64,000 nt of DNA from Chryseobacterium sp. (GCF_008014695.1 NZ_VOXE01000004.1:186001-250000); one strand, 5' to 3'; counted from the stretch's first letter, positions 9,336 to 17,732 are shown. Made by a program: numbers and translations. The notes: generated by a model not told the origin, from the letters alone.

Positions 9336-10322
9336 CTATTTTCTCTCTATTAGATTGAGATTTCTAACTTTTTTAGTGAGATCTTTTCCATTGTTTAAAC
9401 AAATTTGTGAAATGATGGCGTTTCCCTCCATATCAATAGAGAATGTAAATCTCATTTCTACTTTTCCTTTTTGGAGCAACGGTAGGCCGTCAAACTCAAA
9501 CATTAAGAGTTTTGAGTTTTGACTTGCCTTAATATTATTACCGTATACAATGTTGGTTATGCTTTTTGATTGATAGTCCTTACTTGTCCTCACCACTGCT
9601 GAATATGTGTATGGGACTTTATCTCCTTTCTTAGCCAAGTATTTTATTTCATCATTTAGAATGGAGATACCGATATTGTGTTTCAGAATATATTGAGGTA
9701 ATAAATCTAATGAAGAAGCTAATTTTTGAATTTTAATGTTATCCGGTGCGATGTCAAACGCTTTATTAATGTCTGTTCTATCCCCCTCTGTTTTGGCTTG
9801 ATATAAAATATCTTGAGCAAGATATTCCCTTTGATTTAGTTCATCATTAACTCCAACTTCAAATTTAGAAATCTGCTGGATGCTGTCTAAACGATTTGTT
9901 GTAGAACATAGATTTGAAAATTCATGGGAAAATGATTTTATCACTTCCTCTTCCTCTTTTATGATGAGAATGTTTTCTCTGTTTTTTTCTTCTGCAAAAT
10001 AGGTCCAGTTGTAGGATCCATTTATGAGAATTATATTATCAATCAAACAGAATTTGTTGTGCATTGGGTTTTCTAAGCTTGAAAAATAGAACTCCCCACC
10101 TAAATCAATAAATTCCTGAAAATTCAATCCACCGATTCGGTTGTTTATAAAATCATTGTGAATTATCAGTTTAATGCGGACCCCATCTTTTAATTTTGTC
10201 AAAAGGATATTAAATAATTCACGATTAGTGAACCAATAGACAGCAATAAGTACCTCATCTGTCGCTGATAAAACTTCTGAAATAATATTTTTTCTTATAG
10301 CCGAGAAATGCGTAGTTATCAT
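9336..10322 (-). CDS. Phospholipase-D-like protein, one HKD motif
   Basis: A 328-residue protein with one PLD catalytic motif, HNKFCLID (H-x-K-x4-D) at about residues 88-95, followed by the typical GSYNWT. The N-terminal part (DEVLIAVYWFTN) matches the first strand of PLD nucleases. Single-HKD bacterial proteins usually dimerise to form an active site and cut nucleic acids. Residues after about 150 are a helical, unrecognised extension. Its ATG overlaps the stop of the receiver-domain gene (ATGA), so it is the last cistron of the retron operon and a candidate effector nuclease. It is strongly A+T-rich, like the end of its neighbour. Confidence 0.8.
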   Translation of the reverse strand: MITTHFSAIRKNIISEVLSATDEVLIAVYWFTNRELFNILLTKLKDGVRIKLIIHNDFINNRIGGLNFQEFIDLGGEFYFSSLENPMHNKFCLIDNIILINGSYNWTYFAEEKNRENILIIKEEEEVIKSFSHEFSNLCSTTNRLDSIQQISKFEVGVNDELNQREYLAQDILYQAKTEGDRTDINKAFDIAPDNIKIQKLASSLDLLPQYILKHNIGISILNDEIKYLAKKGDKVPYTYSAVVRTSKDYQSKSITNIVYGNNIKASQNSKLLMFEFDGLPLLQKGKVEMRFTFSIDMEGNAIISQICLNNGKDLTKKVRNLNLIERK

Positions 10323-12625
10323 TTAGATTTCTTGAAGTTGGGATGTGTAGAAAGTTCAGCAAGAGAGTCCTCAAAAGTTTTTTCTGTTAGACCATTTAAG
10401 AGATTCTTATCACTAACATTTTCAAGAGATGTAAAATATTTCAAAAAGCTTATCAACTCTAGAATATCTTGAATGCCAATTTTACTTGAAATATTTTCTT
10501 TGCTGTAATGAGCTGCTTTTGTATTTCGGTTTGTATAGATTCGCGTCCAATTCATCACCGACGAATTGGAATTTCCCAATCTATAAATTAAAATAGCAGA
10601 TACTTTAAAATTAGTGTCTAATCTTTTAATATGTTCTTGTTTCAACGAATTTTTATTTATATCATATTTTCCGTTTGTGAATTTTATACTTCTCTCAAAC
10701 TCTTTATTTTTCCGTTGCTGAACGAGAATCCTTTGGTCTTTATTTATGACATACACCGAATCGCCTTCGATAAGGAAAAAGTCTTGTGAAATTAAAAATT
10801 CCAGGAACAAATAAATTTGGATGTATGCATATGATAAATACTTCTTGTCAAATCGTGCTCTTTTCAATAATTCAAATGAAATATCTAAAAATGAATTAAT
10901 TTCTTCACCAAGTATTATTTCGTCCTTATCAAATGAAGAATATATAAGAATGGAATTTTTAATTTCTACGAAATCTGAGTAGACATTTTTTAAAAATCCC
11001 ATTTGAGATGCTTCCTTAAAATTTCTTATCAAATCATTAATCGCATTATTTGTGAAAGTTTCATCGATACTGTTTTCGGGTGATTCTTTTATTATAAAAC
11101 CATCCGCTCCCGCGTTTTGATTGGCTTGAAGATTCCATATTTTATTTGTGGCAGAAAATATAAGAACCTGAATGCCGGGATTGTGTTTTTTTATCCTTTT
11201 AAGTATTTTAAGACCTGTAACGCTGGAAATGTCTTTCTGCAGAAAATCGGAAGGATGTAGCCGGAAATCCAAGAGTACTATATCGGCGTCAATTTTGATC
11301 ACCTTTTCAATACCCTTTTCAATGATCAGGTCCTGAGAAAGCGTCTTGAAATCTTCCTCGAGATAACTGAACTCAAATCTATTAATGTCATAGAAAATTT
11401 TACAGAGGTTTTTGTACCAGCCTTTATTTGCGTCATCGTCAATGAGGAGAATCCGGGGTTTATTGTTTACCTTAATCTTAAGCGTATTCTCCAAAATTAT
11501 TTCTGCCGATGAAACCGGGAATCTGGTTTTTAAATACTTAAAATAGCTGTCTCCCTCGACTCTCTTGCTTATTTTTTCAATTGCCTCGTCAGAAGTATCT
11601 AATGTCCGGGCCCATCTGTAAATTGCCCACTCATTAGTCGCGCTATGGGAATCTTCGTAATTGGAAGGGACTTTCAAATTAATTTTAGCCAGCTCAGCCG
11701 GCAACTGGTAATCCTCTAATTTCTGAGGACGGTATGCCAGCGAGCGGAGAAATCCTTCCCTGGAATAACTGATGAGAAAGATGTTCTTGGTTTTTAAAAC
11801 ATCATAGAAATCATTATTCAGTAGGTCCCGGTGCTCTACAGGTGAATAAATAAACAATGGTGTTAATTTATTTTTTGAATCGGTGATGCGAATATGCAAC
11901 GCCAAGCGGAGTCCATTAAAATCGGACAGAACATTTCCGAAGCAAAGGGGGATGAAAATTTTATCAAATGTTTCGTCATTAAACCACTCCTTCACTCTTT
12001 GATCGAGATATTCGTCTGAAATCAGGTGATTAAATTTATCTTCAGTAAAGAAGGTCTCATCCCTTGACTCTTGAATAGAGACGGGAATTTCGTCTTCCAA
12101 GCTAAGCGCCAAAAAAGTTACTTCAGCAGTATCCAATTGTGTTGAATCAAAAGCGTTATTGCTATCCTGTATCTTTTGGAGTAGCTTTTCTTCCCGGAAG
12201 AAGTCCCTGCCAAAAAGCAAGTTGCGTAAATCTATGTTTTCGCTCTTTACTTCTGATAAAAACACCTCTAAATTCTGGTATAAAACAGAAACGGGTAAGT
12301 GGGCGATATTGCCATTAATATGACGGTCCACTTTGCTGCCACTAAAGTACACCAGCGAGTTACCATTCTTTTCGGTAAAAGCAGTCAATTTCTCCCGGAT
12401 GAGACGGCTGTCTTTCGGGTGGTTGTTAAGAACGTTGTCAAAAAAGGATTCGTGAAACAAGATTATGCTGTCGTCAGCAAAGATTTCCTCACGCAGATTA
12501 CCATTCTCCAGATCCTCATATGAAGAAATACTATGTATGATGCCGTGAAATTCGTTAAAACGTTCCTGTGTCCAGGCATAATCTATTTCCTGCCTTTCAG
12601 TTTTTTCGTCTATTAAAAAAATCAT
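10319..12625 (-). CDS. Receiver-domain protein with C-terminal HEPN-like motif
   Basis: A 768-residue multidomain protein. Residues 1-380 are unrecognised. Residues about 390-520 are a response-regulator receiver: LLIDDD near 393, the phospho-acceptor Asp in IVLLDFRL near 451, FSATN near 490 and the Lys in GFIIKES near 510, so all key positions are present. Residues 530-768 are helical and include RNTKAAHY near 700, an R-N-x4-H pattern (Rx5H) of the kind used by HEPN ribonucleases. There is no DNA-binding output domain. ATGA overlaps on both sides tie it to the 418-aa gene and the PLD gene. A switch that controls an RNase or signals to the PLD protein is inferred. The receiver is confident; HEPN is tentative. 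Confidence 0.7.
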   Translation of the reverse strand: MIFLIDEKTERQEIDYAWTQERFNEFHGIIHSISSYEDLENGNLREEIFADDSIILFHESFFDNVLNNHPKDSRLIREKLTAFTEKNGNSLVYFSGSKVDRHINGNIAHLPVSVLYQNLEVFLSEVKSENIDLRNLLFGRDFFREEKLLQKIQDSNNAFDSTQLDTAEVTFLALSLEDEIPVSIQESRDETFFTEDKFNHLISDEYLDQRVKEWFNDETFDKIFIPLCFGNVLSDFNGLRLALHIRITDSKNKLTPLFIYSPVEHRDLLNNDFYDVLKTKNIFLISYSREGFLRSLAYRPQKLEDYQLPAELAKINLKVPSNYEDSHSATNEWAIYRWARTLDTSDEAIEKISKRVEGDSYFKYLKTRFPVSSAEIILENTLKIKVNNKPRILLIDDDANKGWYKNLCKIFYDINRFEFSYLEEDFKTLSQDLIIEKGIEKVIKIDADIVLLDFRLHPSDFLQKDISSVTGLKILKRIKKHNPGIQVLIFSATNKIWNLQANQNAGADGFIIKESPENSIDETFTNNAINDLIRNFKEASQMGFLKNVYSDFVEIKNSILIYSSFDKDEIILGEEINSFLDISFELLKRARFDKKYLSYAYIQIYLFLEFLISQDFFLIEGDSVYVINKDQRILVQQRKNKEFERSIKFTNGKYDINKNSLKQEHIKRLDTNFKVSAILIYRLGNSNSSVMNWTRIYTNRNTKAAHYSKENISSKIGIQDILELISFLKYFTSLENVSDKNLLNGLTEKTFEDSLAELSTHPNFKKSK

Positions 12626-13878
12626 TTTGTAAATTTTAAGATGTATTCAACACCATGGAATGATGAAACTGAATCCGGTTTGGCTTTAGCCGGTTTTCCG
12701 TCCCAGAAATTGATAATATGGGGCTCTTCCGAATCCGCATAGATTGCCCTTATATAGAAATCGCAAAGTCCATTAAGTTGCAAGTCAAAGAGGTTCGACA
12801 GGACTTGACCTGGCCGATTAATTGCGTCAAAGCGAGATTTTCGGAAGGTTGTATTCTTATGATGGACTGACAGTTCTACAGTTCCCTTCTTACTTTGCAG
12901 CAAGGACAGTTTAACTAGGGGTTTTTCTAATTTATATTTTTTTTGCACTTCAATTATCAATTTGATCAAAACGTCATAGGCGGCGATTAGTTTCTGCACG
13001 TTCGTAAATAATTCGATATCCTCAGGGAAGTTTTCTTCCTCAATTATAAATGTAATATCCCTTTCCCAGTTATTTCTTGTATTGTGAGTTTTTAAAATTT
13101 GCACTAGCGGATTGTCTCCCCGGATATGGAATAGTTTTTTAAAATATAATATGAGATCAGAAAAATAAATTGATTTGTCGGCAGGGAATGTTTGTCCACT
13201 TAAAGGTTGAGGCAATTTACAGCCTTTGTTCTTCTGGACGTTCTTAAATCCCGGGTCTGGATGGGGAACTGCTCCCGGATTTTTTCGACACCAACTTTCC
13301 AATTCATCGGAAAACCAATTTATCGTAATTGTGCTGTCCAAATTAAGATTTTTACTGTTGTCAAAATTTCGTCCTGTTATAAATGCAAAGAAGATTGCCT
13401 TGAGGTCGCCGTCTGCATACCCTTTAATCCACTCGTTGAATTCGTCTATTAAAAGTTGACGGTGATTGAAATAATCATAAGTAAGTGTTCCGCAAGCCCT
13501 GTTGATCATCTTTAGTTCGTTGCTGTCAATTAAATGACAGGCGGTACGAAGGAGTGGATTCTGATTGAACTTTTCTAAAAACGATGCTAATTTATGTGGA
13601 TTCACATATTTTAGTTTTGTGGATCCCATTTGCGGGGTTCCCATCTCCTCGTCTATTTTTTTATCGGGCATAACATGTGTCATGCTTCCCAATTTTCCAC
13701 CAAGCGTTGTCTGTACTTGTTCTTCCAACTGAGCAACACGCTGTTCTAAATCTTTGCCCAACAGCCCATCCTTTTTTATCTCATTCTTTGTATTACGTAA
13801 TATACGTTCACGCTGACTAAGCGTCAATTTTTTATTTTCGAGAAGTTCCTGTATAAAATCGTATTTATCTTTTGCCAT
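12622..13878 (-). CDS. Unrecognised 418-aa protein, second gene of retron operon
   Basis: I do not recognise the family. The protein is soluble, with no signal peptide or membrane segment. Residues 1-60 are charged and helical with a likely coiled coil (LEQRVAQLEEQVQ near 43-55). The middle (about 100-330) is mixed alpha/beta with several Trp and Arg residues. The C-terminus ends in a conserved-looking HGVEYILKF motif. Because it is followed by a receiver-domain gene with a 4-bp ATGA overlap, a degenerate histidine-kinase-like sensor role is conceivable, but I see no H-box or N-box. It starts 5 bp after the reverse-transcriptase gene, so it is a likely retron accessory protein. Confidence 0.65.
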   Translation of the reverse strand: MAKDKYDFIQELLENKKLTLSQRERILRNTKNEIKKDGLLGKDLEQRVAQLEEQVQTTLGGKLGSMTHVMPDKKIDEEMGTPQMGSTKLKYVNPHKLASFLEKFNQNPLLRTACHLIDSNELKMINRACGTLTYDYFNHRQLLIDEFNEWIKGYADGDLKAIFFAFITGRNFDNSKNLNLDSTITINWFSDELESWCRKNPGAVPHPDPGFKNVQKNKGCKLPQPLSGQTFPADKSIYFSDLILYFKKLFHIRGDNPLVQILKTHNTRNNWERDITFIIEEENFPEDIELFTNVQKLIAAYDVLIKLIIEVQKKYKLEKPLVKLSLLQSKKGTVELSVHHKNTTFRKSRFDAINRPGQVLSNLFDLQLNGLCDFYIRAIYADSEEPHIINFWDGKPAKAKPDSVSSFHGVEYILKFTK

Positions 13879-13883
13879 AGAAA

Positions 13884-15137
13884 TTATAATAATGCAATTT
13901 GATCAGCTACTTTATCAACTCTAGGAGATGGGTCAGCGTAAAATTTTGACATTGCCTCATCAATACCATTCTTTTCCCATGTATCTAAAAGTTGATCGAC
14001 TGATTTGTTTCTCAGCGAAAGTTTTTCAAATCTTTCTTTTAGACCCAAATAAGTGGAATTGTTTTCCCCCTTTACCATTTTCAAGTAGTTAAGCTTACCT
14101 TCGATAACATTCTCCATAAAAAAGGAGGTCTTTCCAAGGTTTTTAACATGTCCCTTGTCTTTGATGTATCCATTTAAAAATAAATTGAAAGCTTTCTCGG
14201 CCCCAAATTTCTCCCAAAAACTTAGCCATAGACGAATCCTTTTTACATAAGTTCGCGTCACGTTAGAAAATTCATTTACAGTAATGCCGGTTACTTCCTG
14301 GCGTGTACCAGATTTTTGCAGCCTTACTTTATCCTGATTAATTATAAAATACTGGTCGGAAACAATTCTTCCTAATTCCTTTCGAAATGCTCCTTCCTCC
14401 TGATATACATTTTGCATCGAGCTGAAAGTAATATCATCCGCGTATCGACTATATTTAACACCAAATCTTTTGGCGAGCCCAGTTAATCGCCGGTCTAACC
14501 GCTCACAGATAATATTTGTAAGGATAGGGGATAATGGAGAACCTTGTGGTAAGACCCGTTTTTCTGCCTTTTGAATTTTGCCATCTACAAGTCTTTCCAC
14601 AATTGTATTTTCACAGGCTAACCATGCAATATAATTCCCTAATTCTTCCCGTCCATTTTCTTTATTGAAATTGAAAGGTGGAAAACTTAATCGGTTTAGT
14701 ACCCTTCCGATTTCAATACTTGGAAAAAAATCTTTCAAGTCAATATTGAATACGTAGTTATTGCCACAATGTAAATTGGCATTATCTACTACAGATGCAT
14801 CTTTAACAAATCCGTAAGCTGCAGAATGTGGTGTGAAAACTGTTTGGAACATCAGGTTAATACATTGCAACACTACTTTTAATTCAGGTTGTGGTGCATG
14901 AATCGTTCTCATACCCCCATTTTTCTTTTTGATTTCAAAAGAATGGTATCTGTTTTTCGATTTTGGATGAGCCAATGTTTTAATTACATACTCATCAATG
15001 CGGGTACGGTCTTTAAATTCAGGATATAAAATATCCTGACAAATATCAATAAGCATACAGAAATCCCTTAAATCTTTCATTGACTTGAAAAACTTCTTTA
15101 TAAATTCTGCCTGCTCAATTGATATATTTTTTACCAT
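13884..15137 (-). CDS. Retron-type reverse transcriptase
   Basis: A 417-residue RNA-directed DNA polymerase. It has the polymerase core: NIDLKDFFPSI with the first catalytic Asp near residue 128, LPQGSPLSP near 196 and YADD near 228-231. It also has both retron hallmarks: an NAxxH box (NANLH, near 116) and VTG (near 280). Retron RTs copy part of their own non-coding RNA into msDNA. A matching RNA with a1/a2 arms lies 25 bp upstream. There is no maturase or endonuclease domain, which argues against a group II intron. It is longer than the usual roughly 320 residues because of a helical C-terminal tail of about 90 residues. It heads a four-gene run. Confidence 0.9.
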   Translation of the reverse strand: MVKNISIEQAEFIKKFFKSMKDLRDFCMLIDICQDILYPEFKDRTRIDEYVIKTLAHPKSKNRYHSFEIKKKNGGMRTIHAPQPELKVVLQCINLMFQTVFTPHSAAYGFVKDASVVDNANLHCGNNYVFNIDLKDFFPSIEIGRVLNRLSFPPFNFNKENGREELGNYIAWLACENTIVERLVDGKIQKAEKRVLPQGSPLSPILTNIICERLDRRLTGLAKRFGVKYSRYADDITFSSMQNVYQEEGAFRKELGRIVSDQYFIINQDKVRLQKSGTRQEVTGITVNEFSNVTRTYVKRIRLWLSFWEKFGAEKAFNLFLNGYIKDKGHVKNLGKTSFFMENVIEGKLNYLKMVKGENNSTYLGLKERFEKLSLRNKSVDQLLDTWEKNGIDEAMSKFYADPSPRVDKVADQIALL

Positions 15138-15161
15138 TTTTCATTTTTATGTAAAAAGTTC

Positions 15162-15431
15162 AAAGCCTGTTTTGTGTTTTCTTTATATATTCAATTGCTA
15201 AAATAAGTGAGGGTACTTCTGAAATTAAATTGATCAAAAATTCAAGATGTAATAAAGTAAAACCAATGATCTACTAAAATAATATTACCAATTATTATAA
15301 AATAATATCCTCAGTCTACTAAGACCTATAAATCTAAATCAATTTATAAAAGAAACCTTCATCATCCCTAGCTTCGCCAGGAATACCTACAAAAAACAGT
15401 AGGCGAAATCAAAATCTAAAAAACAGGCTTT
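15162..15431 (-). ncRNA. Retron msr-msd RNA
   Basis: A 270-nt non-coding stretch directly before the RT, with retron architecture read on the minus strand. The a1 arm AAAGCCTGTTTT (15431-15420) is perfectly complementary to the a2 arm AAAACAGGCTTT (15173-15162). Just after a1, a TTAGAT context gives a candidate branching guanosine at 15416. An msr hairpin at 15407-15373 has outer TTCG/CGAA and inner CCTAC/GTAGG stems around a T-rich loop. The msd base is a perfect 9-bp stem, TAAATTGAT (15346-15338) with ATCAATTTA (15234-15226), enclosing an A+T-rich template. The predicted msDNA is about 100-120 nt. The exact 5' end and branch site are inferred. Confidence 0.78.
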
Positions 15432-15507
15432 TCAATGAACTCTTATTGTTTTTCTGATGCAAACTTCAACGTCACCAATGCAAAGGAAGTGCACCAGAAA
15501 ATAATTT

Positions 15508-15912
15508 TTATTTATAGCTTAGGAAATCATAATTTCCTCCCAGATGTTTGTCGACTTCAAAGGAGGACAAATATCTAAGATTATGATTCTCCTTTGGGGT
15601 ATAAACCCCGTTAATAAAGTAATTAGGCCTAATCTTTTGCAAGATCCCCAGTACATTGTCAGTTTTTCTTCCCAAAAAAGCGGCGATCTCTTGAGGAGAC
15701 TTTTTTCTATAATAATCCTGCTCATATAGTATGGCAAAAATTTGAAATTTGAAAATATGAGCGGAGCATTCTGCACTGATACGAGAATCTTTATCAAAAG
15801 GTTTCTCTAAATTAATTTCAAAAAGTTCACAAAATCTTTGGAATGAGGCATGTCTACCTGTGGTCCGGTAAGCAACTGTGCCCATTCTGGTGGGTAATTT
15901 TTCATTTTCCAT
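15508..15912 (-). CDS. Small HTH-like protein upstream of the retron RNA
   Basis: A 134-residue protein, family not recognised. A helix-turn-helix-like segment, SPQEIAAFLGRKTDNVLGIL, at about residues 73-92 is followed by a short beta-wing-like stretch (YFINGVYTPKENHNLRYL). The N-terminus is basic. This suggests DNA or RNA binding. It lies about 76 bp before the retron a1 arm on the same strand and could regulate the retron or act as its partner, as small HTH proteins do in some retrons. An inverted repeat (15945-15996) sits just before its start. The ATG at 15912 is the first good start. Confidence 0.6.
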   Translation of the reverse strand: MENEKLPTRMGTVAYRTTGRHASFQRFCELFEINLEKPFDKDSRISAECSAHIFKFQIFAILYEQDYYRKKSPQEIAAFLGRKTDNVLGILQKIRPNYFINGVYTPKENHNLRYLSSFEVDKHLGGNYDFLSYK

Positions 15913-15944
15913 AATGCTGATATTATTTTAATGCATGCTAATAG

Positions 15945-15996
15945 TATTGTGTGCGCTGTATAATGGTACAATGATATAAATATTCTGTGCACAATA
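15945..15996. promoter_or_regulatory. Inverted-repeat operator candidate
   Basis: TATTGTGTGC (15945-15954) and GTGCACAATA (15987-15996) form an imperfect inverted repeat with a perfect 7-bp TATTGTG/CACAATA core. A third half-site-like GTACAATG lies between them. The repeat fills the gap between the WYL regulator gene and the small HTH-like gene, just upstream of the latter. It is a plausible binding site for either protein. Confidence 0.4.
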
Positions 15997-16002
15997 ACTG
16001 CA

Positions 16003-16992
16003 TTAATAATTTGCAGACAGTTTTTTAGCTCTATTTTTAATAATCTCCACCAACTCCAGCGGCTCCAATACCTTCATATTTTCGCCGTAAGAAAGAATGA
16101 GTGACTGCAATTCATAATTTAGCTTGACCTCCAATAACAGAATATTTTCTTTGACTTGTTGTGAACCGTGAACAGGTTTGGATTTGATATACGGGATGAT
16201 GTTATTACTCAATTGAATTTTAATTTTAACGGCAGCTTTCGTTAGATCATTACTTACTCCAACGATCTCCTCAAAGTATTCTTCAAAGTCTATGGGATTT
16301 GCTATGTACTGATCTTTACATGATATGATATTCTGCATCCGATCCAATGCTAAATTCTGAATGTAGCCATCAGTGTGATTCCAACCGAAGAGAAACCACC
16401 TGTTGTTATACTGCTTGAGGTAGTAAGGTGACAAAGTAAATGTCAACACCTCATCTGATGTAAAAGTTTTGTATTGGATTTCAATCACCTGCTGATTGAT
16501 AATAAACTGATATAGAGGGTTCAGAAATGACAGACCCAGCAAATATTCATTTTCTTCGAAACTGATGACCTGTGTTTTCTGCGTTTCCGCATTTAATCCT
16601 GACTGAAGTTTTGCCTGTAAGGAATTCACCCAATCAAAACCGGGGAGATTATTCATTCTGCTCAGGGTCTCCAGAGCTTCTTGCAGAGAAGACATTTCCG
16701 AGGGGTTCAGCGGGGTTTTCAATATGGAAAACTCCGGATCTGAATACCTGTAAAAGACGGTACGACCGTCTTTTAAACTTTCGATGGGCGCCTCAAAACC
16801 GGCATCGCTTTTCATGAAATCCATATCTTCAAAAATCTGGCGGCGGGAAACCGTGGTCTCCTGCGCATAATGATCGGAAAGAATACTGGTGCAATATTCA
16901 ATTAAATCATTGATGTAGAATTTTTTATACTGATTCGCAAAGCATTTGTCCAAAGCCTTGTATCTGATCTGAGCGTTTTTGTTCTGAGCCAT
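16003..16992 (-). CDS. WYL-domain transcriptional regulator
   Basis: A 329-residue protein with an N-terminal winged-helix-like region (about 1-75) and a WYL domain at about 145-235. In the signature the Tyr is replaced by Phe: NNRWFLFGWN near residue 196, followed by the usual ALDRMQ strand. A WCX-like C-terminal region follows. WYL regulators sense ligands, often nucleotides or nucleic acid, and frequently control phage-defence islands (BrxR, CapW). Its position at the head of the island next to the retron suggests that role. A TATTTTTG -7 box lies about 30 bp upstream. Confidence 0.85.
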   Translation of the reverse strand: MAQNKNAQIRYKALDKCFANQYKKFYINDLIEYCTSILSDHYAQETTVSRRQIFEDMDFMKSDAGFEAPIESLKDGRTVFYRYSDPEFSILKTPLNPSEMSSLQEALETLSRMNNLPGFDWVNSLQAKLQSGLNAETQKTQVISFEENEYLLGLSFLNPLYQFIINQQVIEIQYKTFTSDEVLTFTLSPYYLKQYNNRWFLFGWNHTDGYIQNLALDRMQNIISCKDQYIANPIDFEEYFEEIVGVSNDLTKAAVKIKIQLSNNIIPYIKSKPVHGSQQVKENILLLEVKLNYELQSLILSYGENMKVLEPLELVEIIKNRAKKLSANY

Positions 16993-17021
16993 TAAGGGGA
17001 TTCACGGTTAACTCAAAACTA

Positions 17022-17029
17022 CAAAAATA
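17022..17029 (-). promoter_or_regulatory. -7 box before the WYL regulator
   Basis: TATTTTTG on the minus strand matches the Bacteroidetes TAnnTTTG consensus 30 bp before the ATG. No clear -33 TTTG was found. Confidence 0.4.
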
Positions 17030-17087
17030 AAGTGAGAAGGAAAAAAGAAAACCATAAGATGATCTTGTGAAATTTTCTAAAGATATT

Positions 17088-17531
17088 TCACTTGCAAGTA
17101 TACGCCACTTCCGATCCGACGAACCGTTTAAATTTGTTAAGGAAAGTTCTATAAACCCGGTACGTGTTTTCAGTAATGTTAAGATACATCTTCTCCAGAG
17201 TCTGATCAGCGTACTCAAAAAAGTTGATGGATTTTTTTTCCTGTACAGTCTCTTTTAAAGCACTTGCTGAAATGTTTTTAGTCTTTCTTTCCTCGTCGAT
17301 AATTTCCATCGATGCGTCTGCCATTTTAGCGATAAGCACTGCATTCATCCTCGTGCTGTTCGGATAGTTTTTGCGGACCCTTTGCTGGTCCTGATCCCAC
17401 TCTGAGGGAAGAAGCTATATTCCAAGGGAAATAAACCTTGCGTTGCGGTTTTTAATGACGCGGATATAAAGTGGGCATTTGCCAGTTTTATCTTTTTGTT
17501 GTGTTTTAAGAACAAATTTTACGGTTGCCAT
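17088..17531 (-). pseudogene. Decayed tyrosine recombinase (phage-type integrase) remnant
   Basis: From ATG 17531 the frame reads MATVKFVLKTQQKDKTGKCP, the arm-DNA-binding domain typical of Bacteroidetes tyrosine recombinases. It then meets an in-frame TAG at 17417-17415. After the stop the same frame continues with coherent integrase sequence (LLPSEWDQDQQRVRKNYP) and the SAM-like core-binding domain (FFEYADQTLEKM). It ends at a TGA near 17088 just after FVGSEVAY. The catalytic domain with its R-H-R-Y residues is absent. So the gene has a nonsense mutation plus a C-terminal truncation. It marks the outer edge of the defence island and suggests integrase-mediated arrival. Confidence 0.82.
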
Positions 17532-17624
17532 AATTCATACATTTTTTATTAAACAAACTGATGAATGCAAAAGGTTTAAAACCTGTTAAAACGGCGATTG
17601 GCAATGTGGGGCAACGATGTTGAA

Positions 17625-17646
17625 AGGTACAACAATAGGTACAACA
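17625..17646. repeat. Short direct repeat AGGTACAACA
   Basis: Two exact copies of AGGTACAACA start 12 bp apart (17625 and 17637), between the integrase remnant and ahcY. Arm-type recombinase sites can look like this, but no second att copy is known in the window. Apart from this repeat and the ahcY promoter I see nothing in 17532-17782. Confidence 0.3.
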
Positions 17647-17732
17647 AATGCCTCATTTGGATGCTTCGGGATACTTTCTTTTAAAATGTCCAAAAATGAA
17701 AACCCAGTGTTCATGGGCAAACAGCTGCATGT

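Noticed and set aside
13884-15137. RT as part of a group II intron or diversity-generating retroelement
   Set aside because: There is no maturase, endonuclease or intron RNA domain V nearby and no template/variable repeat pair. NAxxH, VTG and the a1/a2 arms point to a retron.
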